Positions 42,448 through 49,892 of a stretch of DNA of 64,000 bases are shown one piece after another. The notes beneath the pieces are model-generated. The model was not told the origin of the DNA. It ran no database searches and saw only the letters and a program-made list of their open reading frames with translations. Origin of the DNA: Sphingobium cyanobacteriorum (lineage in GTDB: Bacteria; Pseudomonadota; Alphaproteobacteria; Sphingomonadales; Sphingomonadaceae); the NCBI RefSeq assembly GCF_030580935.1, contig NZ_JAUQOM010000011.1, positions 30,453-94,452 of the forward strand, given 5' to 3'. Position 1 is the first letter of the stretch, and each line of letters opens with the position of its first letter. Both the position numbers and the translations under genes were made by a program.

Positions 42448-42828
42448 ATGTTCACCCATGTCATGGTCGGATCGAACGACCTGAACGCATCGCAGATATT
42501 CTACGATGCGCTGTTCGCCGCGATCGGCGGCAATCCCGCCATGCGCGACGACAGGGGCCGCTTGATCTATGTGCATGGCGGGGCCATGTTCATGGTGACA
42601 AGGCCGATCGACGGCCAGCCCGCCTGTCCGGCCAATGGCGGCACCATCGGTTTCGCCATGGCGTCGGCGGAGCAGGCCGAGGCGTGGCATGATGCGGGCG
42701 TGGCGGCCGGCGGTGCGAGCTGCGAGGATCCGCCGGGTATCCGTAACAGCCCCCTTGGCCCGCTCTACCTCGCCTATCTGCGCGACCCGGCCGGCAACAA
42801 ACTGTGCGGCGTATATCGGGCGGGATGA
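42448..42828 (+). CDS. VOC-family (glyoxalase/bleomycin-resistance fold) protein
   Basis: A 126-residue protein with the paired beta-alpha-beta-beta-beta modules of the vicinal-oxygen-chelate fold: MFTHVMVGSNDLNASQIFYDALFAAIG, GGTIGFAMASAEQAEAWHDAGVAAGG and YLAYLRDPAGNKLCGVYR. Such proteins often stand between adhC and S-formylglutathione hydrolase genes in formaldehyde detoxification clusters. Here adhC is a remnant and the hydrolase is absent, so the protein has probably lost its pathway partners. AAGGAGACGG precedes the start. Confidence 0.88.
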   Translation: MFTHVMVGSNDLNASQIFYDALFAAIGGNPAMRDDRGRLIYVHGGAMFMVTRPIDGQPACPANGGTIGFAMASAEQAEAWHDAGVAAGGASCEDPPGIRNSPLGPLYLAYLRDPAGNKLCGVYRAG

Positions 42829-42851
42829 TCGTGAACGCGCAGGCATGAAAC

Positions 42852-43006
42852 GCTGTCTCATCAGATGGCATCATCTGATGGGACAGCCCGTAAAATCCAG
42901 AAGCTGGTGCGGTTGATCCGATACCATCGGATCAACCGCACCATTGGCATGCGCGGATTGATCCGGCGCGTGCCAATGGTGCGTGGGTCAAGGCCGTGAC
43001 GCACGC
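42852..43006. repeat. Array of four consecutive hairpins, two sharing an arm
   Basis: Hairpin 1: 42852-42867 with 42872-42887 (16 pairs, one G-U). Hairpin 2: 42906-42922 with 42926-42942 (17 perfect pairs, loop of three). Hairpin 3: 42937-42954 with 42966-42983 (18 pairs, one G-U). Hairpin 4: 42981-42990 with 42997-43006 (nine of ten). Hairpins 2 and 3 compete for CGCACC at 42937-42942, because GGTGCG occurs both at 42906-42911 and 42978-42983. The array lies between the VOC stop and the LigM-type start. No U-tract follows, so it is not a simple terminator. Confidence 0.8.
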
Positions 43007-43020
43007 ATTTTCCCCCTAGT

Positions 43021-43082
43021 CCGCCCAAGTTAATTCGTGTAGATGAAATATTCATGGATGCGAATTTATTAGATAAGGGCGG
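43021..43082. promoter_or_regulatory. AT-rich nested dyad upstream of the LigM-type gene
   Basis: CCGCCC (43021-43026) and GGGCGG (43077-43082) enclose AATTCG (43032-43037) and CGAATT (43061-43066), with ATGAA-ATA-TTCAT at 43043-43055 near the centre. The surrounding sequence is much more AT-rich than the rest of the window, so this is probably the promoter/operator of the O-demethylase gene starting at 43257. The rest of the 428-base gap to that gene shows no supported coding sequence. Confidence 0.5.
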
Positions 43083-43256
43083 AGAGACGGCGCTTCTGGT
43101 CCCGCCGGGCCTGCTCTGCGATTCGCGCATGTCCGGCAATATGCCGTCCGCCTTCGCTGATGGCGGGTGGCTTTACGGCGACGACGATCGGCTGGCCGGC
43201 CCGCTGCCCGCGCATGCCGCGCATTTTCCTATCATCCAGTCCAAGGAGAGGTGTGA

Positions 43257-44657
43257 ATGACTGACAAGACCCTGCAACAGTTGCTCGATGAAAAGGGCGA
43301 TATCGTCCACTTCCTGCGCAACCAGCAGACCGGCCCCAACGCCTATCCCGGCGTGCCCGCCGAATATAGCAACTGGCGCGACGAGCAGCGAAGCTGGGCG
43401 CAAAGCGCGGTCCTGTTCAACCAGAGCTTCCACATGGTCGACCTGCTCGTCACCGGCCCCGGCGCGTTCGACATGCTGGCCTATCTCGCCCCCAACAGCT
43501 TCAAGGGCTTTGTCCCCAACCGCGCCAAGCAATTCGCGCCCGTCACGCCCGAAGGCTATGTGATCGGCGATGTCATCCTTTTCTATCTGGAAGAAGAAAA
43601 GTTCGAACTGGTCGGCCGCGCCCCTTCGATCGAATGGGTCGAATATTGGGCCTCGACCGGCAAATGGGACGTGAAGGTCGAACGCGACGAACGCACCGCC
43701 GCCCGCCCGCTCGACAGCCAGGGCTATCGCCGCAACTACCGCTTCCAGTTGCAGGGGCCAAACGCCATGCCCGTGCTGGAAAAGGCGATGGGCCAGACCC
43801 CGCCGGACCTCAAATTCTTCCACATGGCGCCGATCACCATCGCGGGCGTGGAAGTGCGCGCGCTGCGCCACGGCATGGCCGGCCAGCCGGGCTATGAACT
43901 GTTCGGCCCATGGAAGGATTATGACACCGTCCGCAACGCTTTGATCGAAGCGGGCAAGGATCATGGCCTCACCCTCTGCGGCGGCCGTACATATCCTTCC
44001 AATACGCTGGAATCCGGCTGGATTCCTTCGCCGCTGCCCGCCACCTACACCGGCGAAGGCTCAAAAGCGTTCCGCGAATGGCTCAGCGCCAACAGCTATG
44101 AAGGCAAATGCTCGCTCGGTGGCAGCTTCGTATCCGACAATATCGAGGATTATTATCTCAACCCGTGGGAACTGGGCTATGGCATCATGGTCAAGTTCGA
44201 CCATGACTTTATCGGCCGTGAAGCGCTGGAAAAGATCAAGGATCAGCCGCACCGCCAGAAGGTAACGCTGGCGCTGGACAATGAAGATATCGTCCGTGTC
44301 ATGAGCTCCATGCTCCAGACGGGCGACAAGGCGAAATTCCTCGAATTCCCGACCGCCGTTTACAGCATGCATCCCTATGACGCGGTGCTCAAGGACGGCA
44401 GGACCATCGGCCTGTCGACCTGGATCGGCTACACGATCAACGCCGGCCGCTTCCTGGCGCTGGCGATGGTCGATGCGGAATATGCGACGCCCGGCACCGA
44501 AGTCACCCTGCTGTGGGGCGAACCCGATGGCGGCACGTCCAAGCCCACCGTCGAACCGCACGTCCAGACCGAAATCAAGGCGATCGTCTCCTCGGTCCCC
44601 TATTCGGAAGCCGCGCGCGACAATTATGCCGACGGCTGGCGCACCAAGGCCGCCTGA
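43257..44657 (+). CDS. ligM: LigM-type tetrahydrofolate-dependent aromatic O-demethylase (GcvT fold)
   Basis: A 466-residue enzyme of the aminomethyltransferase fold. From memory of the SYK-6 LigM sequence, the stretches EFSNWR-like (EYSNWRDEQ), HVIGD-like (YVIGDVILFYLEEE), LRHGMAG, YPSNTLESGWIPSPLP, GGSFVS.NIEDYY and VKFDHDFIGREALE are shared, and the length is nearly the same (471). LigM moves the methyl group of vanillate or 3-O-methylgallate to tetrahydrofolate. Sphingomonads carry several paralogues with different substrates, so vanillate should not be assumed. No other aromatic-catabolic gene is present; an IclR regulator lies convergent downstream. AAGGAGAGGTG precedes the start. Confidence 0.82.
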   Translation: MTDKTLQQLLDEKGDIVHFLRNQQTGPNAYPGVPAEYSNWRDEQRSWAQSAVLFNQSFHMVDLLVTGPGAFDMLAYLAPNSFKGFVPNRAKQFAPVTPEGYVIGDVILFYLEEEKFELVGRAPSIEWVEYWASTGKWDVKVERDERTAARPLDSQGYRRNYRFQLQGPNAMPVLEKAMGQTPPDLKFFHMAPITIAGVEVRALRHGMAGQPGYELFGPWKDYDTVRNALIEAGKDHGLTLCGGRTYPSNTLESGWIPSPLPATYTGEGSKAFREWLSANSYEGKCSLGGSFVSDNIEDYYLNPWELGYGIMVKFDHDFIGREALEKIKDQPHRQKVTLALDNEDIVRVMSSMLQTGDKAKFLEFPTAVYSMHPYDAVLKDGRTIGLSTWIGYTINAGRFLALAMVDAEYATPGTEVTLLWGEPDGGTSKPTVEPHVQTEIKAIVSSVPYSEAARDNYADGWRTKAA

Positions 44658-44681
44658 CTATCCTCTTGAGCGGAACAGGAC

Positions 44682-44710
44682 GGGGGGTGCCGACAGGCGC
44701 CCCCCCTTTT
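44682..44710 (+). terminator. Rho-independent terminator after the LigM-type gene
   Basis: GGGGGGTGCC (44682-44691) pairs with GGCGCCCCCC (44696-44705) with one G-U, loop of four, followed by CTTTT. It is 24 bases past the stop. Confidence 0.85.
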
Positions 44711-45125
44711 CATGCGGGAACGCACATGCCGCTCCCGCAAGCGGGATTAATGCCCATCTGTATTTTCTGCCTGGCGTTGCTTGTCGCAGCGCATCTTTCA
44801 TGGCCGTCCGTACAGTTCCGGCGCCACCCGCCCGCCAAACCCCTTCCAATGTAGGATTTTGTCTGATCTGTCCTTGCAGATGGACCAGTATCCCTGCGCC
44901 TTCCCGTCCGCCTCTGCGGCCCTGTTGCTCTGGTATCGCGCGCCCGTCGCGTCCCCGTCGCGTCGCAGTGACCTGATCGTGGCGTCGGGGTGGCGTCACC
45001 CTGACCCATATGTGACCTGGCTGGGGCTTTGGCGGGGCGTCGCCATGGCTTTGCAGGCACTTTTCGCCCAAAACACCCGACGACACTGTATACTTCGGCC
45101 TGTCGCGTCCCTCACGCGCCGGTCT
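44711..45125. other. Gene-free stretch between the O-demethylase terminator and IclR gene
   Basis: About 415 bases with no supported gene on either strand. It contains a small CCCGC-AAG-GCGGG hairpin near 44733 and GC-rich simple sequence. Short open frames here lack start signals and have no family character. Confidence 0.55.
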
Positions 45126-45887
45126 TCAGACCGCCGGCATCTCGGCGGCGGTGAACAGGCTCACCGCCTGTTCCAGCTTGGCGATGGTTCGCCTCTCCAC
45201 CTCTGCGGTGAAACGCGGCACAGGGATGGCGACGGCGAAGGCGCCGATCGCGACCCCCTGCACCAGCGCCGCCATGCCCAGCCCGCAAATACCCGGCGTA
45301 TATTCCTCCCGCGTCCGGCCGACCCCGGTGGCGCGAACCTCGGCCAGTTCGGCGCGCAGCCTTGCCGTGTCGGTGATGCTGCCGGGCGTGAAGGCGGGCA
45401 GCGTCGTGTCGTTGAAATAGCGGTCCAGTTCGGTGTCGGGCAGGGCGGCGAGCAGCGCCTTGCCCGCCGCCAGGCAATGGAGCGGGCTGCGCGTGCCAAC
45501 GCTGATCGAATAGCGCAGCGACTGTTCCGCCGTTTCGGTGACGATCGCCTCCAACTGCCAGCCGTCGCGTATGAAGAAGGAGGCGGTTTCGTTAAGCTGC
45601 AAGCGCAGCGACTTGACCAAAGGCCGTACCTTGTCGGCCAGCGACAGGCCGACGCGCGGAGATGCCAGCCGCTCCAGCGCGCCGCCGGGCAGGTATCGCC
45701 GTCCGTCGCGGGCCAGATAGTCGCGCTCCACCAAGGTCGCGAGCAGATAGGACAGGCTGCTCACCGGAATCGCCAGCCCCGCCGCAATCTCCTGCGCGAC
45801 AACGCCGGCGGGTCGGGCAACGACATATTCCAGTATATCGATGGTCCGCATCGCCGATTTGACGGTGGACGGCGTGGAGCCATTCAT
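45126..45887 (-). CDS. IclR-family transcriptional regulator
   Basis: A 253-residue regulator: N-terminal winged helix (STVKSAMRTIDILEYVVARPAGVVAQEIAAGLAIPVSSLSYLLATLVERDYL) and a C-terminal effector domain with CLAAGKALLAALPDTELDRYF and TREEYTPGICGLGMAAL. IclR proteins commonly control aromatic or short-acid catabolism. It converges on the LigM-type gene 468 bases away and may govern it, perhaps through the nested dyad at 43021-43082; this is inference. Confidence 0.93.
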   Translation of the reverse strand: MNGSTPSTVKSAMRTIDILEYVVARPAGVVAQEIAAGLAIPVSSLSYLLATLVERDYLARDGRRYLPGGALERLASPRVGLSLADKVRPLVKSLRLQLNETASFFIRDGWQLEAIVTETAEQSLRYSISVGTRSPLHCLAAGKALLAALPDTELDRYFNDTTLPAFTPGSITDTARLRAELAEVRATGVGRTREEYTPGICGLGMAALVQGVAIGAFAVAIPVPRFTAEVERRTIAKLEQAVSLFTAAEMPAV

Positions 45888-46087
45888 GTGTCAGCCAACC
45901 CCATTGAAAGTCAGGCTGGCCCGCCTTGCGACAAAAAGCCAGCCGCGTCCGTGCGGACGAAAAGATACCAGGCGGCCGACTTTAGGCGCATCGTCGCCGA
46001 TGAACAACCGCATCGCAGCGGGATCATGTTCAGCGCTCCGCAATCCTGGCAAAGGCATGGGATCCTCTAGGAAAAGGGAGATGCGTC

Positions 46088-46759
46088 ATGGAACAATCAT
46101 TCGGCCTTTCCGACAGGCGCAGCCTGATCGCGACACTGGCGCTGCTGCCGCTGGCGGCCTGTGCGACGCCGATGGGGCGTTACACGGTCGAGGATGCGGT
46201 GCGACGGCTGCTTGAACTGTCGAGCCAGCGCGCCTTTGCCCGGCTGACCGAACCCGGTGGCTTTTATGATGACCAGTTGACGCGGATCGTGCCGCCTGAC
46301 CTTGGCGGGGGGCAGGGCGGGGCGGTCCTGTCCGCGTTGCTGCGGACCAATGCGGTGCGCAATCAGGTCGCGCGCGCGCTCAACGATGTGGCCGTGGACC
46401 TGGCCGACAATGCCATGCCGATCGTGATGGATGCGGTGCATCGCATGACGCTGGCCGATGCGGTGTCGGTGCTGCGTGGCGGGCCGACTGCGGCGACCGA
46501 TCTGCTGGCGCGCGAAGCACGCGGATCGGTGGTCGAAGCCTTGCTGCCCGGTGCGTCGCGGGCGCTGCGTTCGGACATGTTCGAAATGTTGTCTGCGGCG
46601 CTTTCCGCCACCGGAGGCAGGGATTACATGGCTCTGGCGGACAATCTATCCGGCCAGATCGGCGACGCCATCTTTCGTGCGATCGGGCGGGAAGAGGCGG
46701 AAATTCGCCGTGATCCGGCCGCGACGCACGATCCGGTCCTGATGGCCTTGCTACGTTAG
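46088..46759 (+). CDS. DUF4197 lipoprotein
   Basis: A 223-residue protein with a lipobox (LLPLAAC) after a short basic N-terminus, followed by an all-helical domain: VEDAVRRLLELSSQRAFARL, GGFYDD, then long Ala/Asp-rich helices. This matches DUF4197, a widespread family of unknown function anchored in the envelope. It is divergent from the IclR gene. GAAAAGGGAG precedes the start. Confidence 0.85.
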   Translation: MEQSFGLSDRRSLIATLALLPLAACATPMGRYTVEDAVRRLLELSSQRAFARLTEPGGFYDDQLTRIVPPDLGGGQGGAVLSALLRTNAVRNQVARALNDVAVDLADNAMPIVMDAVHRMTLADAVSVLRGGPTAATDLLAREARGSVVEALLPGASRALRSDMFEMLSAALSATGGRDYMALADNLSGQIGDAIFRAIGREEAEIRRDPAATHDPVLMALLR

Positions 46760-46781
46760 ACCTTGATTTCAGTGCCGGGGC

Positions 46782-47063
46782 ATGGTGTCCCTGCGCGCCA
46801 TGGAACAGAAATATCCCGGTGTCGCCGGTATCCCCTGGGATCAGCCCGCGACCATGATCGACCTGGACGGCAAGCCGCCGCTGATCGGCACGATCCGCGA
46901 CTGCGCCGTCCATTTTGGCCTCTACAAGGATCATGCCAGGGTGCAGGCGCGTGTCCTGCTGACCCAGCCGGTCCATCGCGAAGGGCGCAAGACCCGCACC
47001 TGGCTGCTGGAACCGGATGAGATTGCGGCCCTCGCCGAACGGCTGAAGCGCGAGACGCATTGA
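46782..47063 (+). CDS. Small protein of unknown function
   Basis: A 93-residue soluble protein (or 87 from the ATG at 46800). It contains PWDQPATMIDLDGKPPLIGTI and ends DEIAALAERLKRETH. There is no signal peptide or membrane segment. I do not recognise the family. It follows the DUF4197 gene by 22 bases and converges on the next gene. Confidence 0.6.
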   Translation: MVSLRAMEQKYPGVAGIPWDQPATMIDLDGKPPLIGTIRDCAVHFGLYKDHARVQARVLLTQPVHREGRKTRTWLLEPDEIAALAERLKRETH

Positions 47064-47104
47064 AAGCCCGCCAGCGCAGGCCAGCCGCCTGCTGAACAAT
47101 CGCT

Positions 47105-47680
47105 CTAGCAGGCGAACAGATCGCCCTGGCGCGGGCGGGTGGCGGGGCGCTGTGGCGCGGGTTTTGCTCCGACCAGCGCCCGTGCCCGTCCGATCAAGGT
47201 ATAAACCGCCTGTCGCTGCGCCCCGCGATTGAGGTGATCGACGCGATAGCCCTGATAATGGCGCTTGAGCAGCCCGGCCTTGACCAGTTCGGACGCGGCG
47301 CGGCTCAGGTTGGTCTTGCCCGACGCGCGCACCCGCGCCCGGACCTCGTCCTGCACCAGCCGGTCGTCCGCCGCGGCATCGCCCGTCAGCTTCGCCGCCT
47401 TGCGCAATTCCTCCCGCACCCGTTCGACCAGTGCCATGCGGCGCGGATCGCGATGGCCCATCGGCGTCAGCGCATCGCACAGCCAGTCGCGCAGCGGAAC
47501 CAGCGCATCACCGACCCGCACTTCCGGCCCCGCGCTGCCATCCGGCCGGGCGATGTCCGCGATCAGCGTCAGCAGCATGAAGGCGTAGCGCGGCCGCGAA
47601 CAGCAATGCGACAGGTGATCGAGCAGTTGCGAAATATCGCTGCCGCCAGCGATGCGGGATGGGACGGACGCATGAAACAT
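47105..47680 (-). CDS. Unknown protein with a possible winged-helix segment
   Basis: A 191-residue soluble protein. The C-terminal half has GKTNLSRAASELVKAGLLKRHYQGYRVDHLNRGAQRQAVYTL, which reads like a winged-helix DNA-binding segment, and ends in a Pro/Arg-rich tail with QGDLFAC. The start at 47680 is the first sensible Met; the 33 upstream codons are Arg/Lys-rich and overlap a set of inverted repeats. Not a recognised family to me. Confidence 0.6.
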   Translation of the reverse strand: MFHASVPSRIAGGSDISQLLDHLSHCCSRPRYAFMLLTLIADIARPDGSAGPEVRVGDALVPLRDWLCDALTPMGHRDPRRMALVERVREELRKAAKLTGDAAADDRLVQDEVRARVRASGKTNLSRAASELVKAGLLKRHYQGYRVDHLNRGAQRQAVYTLIGRARALVGAKPAPQRPATRPRQGDLFAC

Positions 47681-47749
47681 ATCGTGAATCAAGCATAGTA
47701 TCGGCCGCTTGTGAATCCGCTTTTTCCGCCGAGTCGCATTTTGTCGCCC

Positions 47750-47797
47750 GTGACACTTTGCCCTCCGGTAAAGTGTCACGGCAGAAACTTTACCGGA
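47750..47797. promoter_or_regulatory. Two overlapping, mutually exclusive inverted repeats
   Basis: GTGACACTTT (47750-47759) pairs perfectly with AAAGTGTCAC (47770-47779); TCCGGTAAAGT (47764-47774) pairs perfectly with ACTTTACCGGA (47787-47797). The two share AAAGT at 47770-47774, so only one can form at a time. They lie between the histidine-kinase stop and the unknown gene at 47680 on the minus strand, serving as operator, terminator or switch. Confidence 0.6.
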
Positions 47798-47817
47798 GAG
47801 GCGATACGATGGGCGCG

Positions 47818-49197
47818 TCAGGCGAGGGGAGGTGACTGGGCTGTGTCAGCCGGCAATGTCAGCGTGACTCGCAACCCCGGCGCCGCATCGCCCAGGGTCA
47901 GCGTCCCGCCATGCAGATGCGCGACCGCCGCCGCCAGCGACAGCCCCAGTCCCGCGCCCGCAATATGCCGCGAGGCGTCCAGGCGCGCGAATCGCCGCAG
48001 CGCTTCGATCCGTCGTTCTTCGGCAATGCCAGGCCCATTGTCGGTCACGGTGACACAGACGGCATCGCCGTCGCGCCAGGCCGACAGGGTGATCATGTCG
48101 CCGCCATATTTCAGCGCATTGTCGATCAGGTTCGACAGCACCTGACCGAATATCTCGCGATGCGACCGGATCAGCAGGCCGTCGGCGGCATCGACCCGGA
48201 TGGTGACGCCCCTGTCCTCGGCCAGCGCGCCATACATGTCCTGAAAGTCGCGCAGCAGCGCGGCGACATCCACCGCCACGAAATTGTCGCGCCCGATACC
48301 CGCCTCCGCCCGGCTGATCAGCAGCGCGGCGTCCAGCATCCGCAGCAGCGTGTCGCCTTCATCCAGCGCCTTTGCCAGCGCGGCTATCGCCTCCTCGTCC
48401 CGGCTCTGGCGCAGCGCATTGTCCAGCACCGCGCGCATCCGGGTGAGGGGGGAGCGCAGGTCGTGCGCCAGGCCGTCCGTCACCAGCCGCATTTCGTCGA
48501 CCAGCGCGGTGATCCGGTCGAGCATCGCGTTGATCTCTTCGCCCAGCGCGTCGAACATGTCGTCGCTGCCGCTCAGCAGGATGCGGCGCTGCATGTCGCC
48601 GGTGCCGACCGCGTCCGCCGTGTCGATGATCGATCGCAAACGGCCCCTGATAATCGCCGCCGACAGCAGTGCCGCGCCGCCCGCCAGCGGAATGGCGAGC
48701 AGCACCGCACCGATCAGCGCGGCTTCCAGATAGCCGCCGAAACGCAGGTCGTTTTCCACGACATGGCCGGTCAGCAGCCGCGTGCCATCGGGAAAGCGCG
48801 TGCTGACGATGCCCATGGTCTGGAGTTCGCGCGGCTTTTGCCCGCTGCGCGCCAGGTCGATCTGCCGCCAGCTTTCGGCCCAGCCGATACCGGCCGGCCA
48901 GGCGGCGAGGTTGCCGGCGATGCGGCGGCCGTCCGGCCCGATCAGCAGCATGACCGACGTGCCGGCCGGATCACCGGCGATGCGCGCACGGACGGTCGCC
49001 CCCGCTGCATCGATCCCGGCGGCGGCATAGGTGGCGGCTATGTCGTCGCGCAGCGCTACCGCCACTTCGCGGCTGGCCTGATCGACCGACCGGCTGGTGA
49101 ATTGATGAACAGCACCCAGCGCGAGCAGGACGCAGGCGATCTGCATCAGGAACACGAGGGCGGCGAACCGCCAGATGACGCTGTGGCGCCAGCGCAT
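47818..49197 (-). CDS. Sensor histidine kinase (HAMP, EnvZ/QseC class)
   Basis: A 459-residue kinase with two membrane segments (about 12-32 and 158-182), a 120-residue periplasmic sensor, a HAMP domain, phosphoacceptor His245 in TDGLAHDLRSPLTRM, N-box LSNLIDNALKYGG, G1 VTDNGPGI and G2 GAGLGLSLAAAV. It lies eight bases after the response regulator gene and is the last member of the envelope operon, so probably senses an envelope signal linked to MprF. Confidence 0.93.
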   Translation of the reverse strand: MRWRHSVIWRFAALVFLMQIACVLLALGAVHQFTSRSVDQASREVAVALRDDIAATYAAAGIDAAGATVRARIAGDPAGTSVMLLIGPDGRRIAGNLAAWPAGIGWAESWRQIDLARSGQKPRELQTMGIVSTRFPDGTRLLTGHVVENDLRFGGYLEAALIGAVLLAIPLAGGAALLSAAIIRGRLRSIIDTADAVGTGDMQRRILLSGSDDMFDALGEEINAMLDRITALVDEMRLVTDGLAHDLRSPLTRMRAVLDNALRQSRDEEAIAALAKALDEGDTLLRMLDAALLISRAEAGIGRDNFVAVDVAALLRDFQDMYGALAEDRGVTIRVDAADGLLIRSHREIFGQVLSNLIDNALKYGGDMITLSAWRDGDAVCVTVTDNGPGIAEERRIEALRRFARLDASRHIAGAGLGLSLAAAVAHLHGGTLTLGDAAPGLRVTLTLPADTAQSPPLA

Positions 49198-49205
49198 GGG
49201 ATCGA

Positions 49206-49892
49206 TCAGCCCTGCTCGCTCAGCCGATAGCCAGCGCCGCGCACGGTATGGATCAGCGGCCGGTCGCCATCCTCGTCGATCTTGCGGCGCAGCCGGCTGA
49301 TATGCACGTCGATGACATTGGTGCCGGGGTCGAAATGATAGTCCCACACGCCTTCCAGCAACATGGTGCGGGTCACGACTTCGCCCTGGTGGCGCAGCAG
49401 ATAGTCGAGCAGGCGGAACTCGCGCGGTTGCAGGTCGATCGCTCGTCCGCCGCGCTTCGCCTTGCGCGATAGCAGGTCGACCTCCAGGTCGGCGCAGGAC
49501 AGGCGCGTCTCCGGCGCCTGCCCGCCACCGCCCCGCCGCAGCATGATCCGCAGCCGGGCGAGCAGTTCGGCAAAGGCGAAGGGCTTGGCCAGATAATCGT
49601 CGGACCCGCCGGTCAGTCCCTTCACCCGGTCGTCCGCCGTCGCCAGCGCGGACAGGATGATAACCGGCGTCCCGATCCCCGCCGCGCGCAACGCGGCGAG
49701 CACCGCCATCCCGTCCATGCCGGGCAGCATCCGGTCGAGGATGATCGCATCATGCGCCGCCTCGGTCGCCAGGAACAGGCCGTCGCGGCCATTGTCGGCG
49801 CGGTCGACGGTGAAGCCCTCCTCGACCAGACCCTTGACGATATAGTCGGCGGTGGTGGCGTCATCCTCGACCAGCAGCAGCTTGTAGCTCAT
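49206..49892 (-). CDS. OmpR-family response regulator
   Basis: A 228-residue regulator with receiver (acidic pair ED at 9-10, phosphoacceptor Asp53 in ILDRMLPGMDG, LAKPFAFAELLARL) and C-terminal winged helix (LQPREFRLLDYLLRHQGEVVTRTMLLEGVWDYHFDPGTNVIDVHISRLRRKID). Start 49892 overlaps the mprF stop as ATGA. It likely controls this operon or other envelope genes with its cognate kinase. Confidence 0.94.
   Translation of the reverse strand: MSYKLLLVEDDATTADYIVKGLVEEGFTVDRADNGRDGLFLATEAAHDAIILDRMLPGMDGMAVLAALRAAGIGTPVIILSALATADDRVKGLTGGSDDYLAKPFAFAELLARLRIMLRRGGGGQAPETRLSCADLEVDLLSRKAKRGGRAIDLQPREFRLLDYLLRHQGEVVTRTMLLEGVWDYHFDPGTNVIDVHISRLRRKIDEDGDRPLIHTVRGAGYRLSEQG

Noticed and set aside
42852..43006. 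CRISPR array
   Set aside because: The units are different inverted repeats, not identical direct repeats with unique spacers, and no cas genes are near.
43054..43260. 68-codon plus-strand ORF in front of the LigM-type gene
   Set aside because: No ribosome binding site, starts inside the nested dyad, and lacks protein-like pattern; more likely the mRNA leader.
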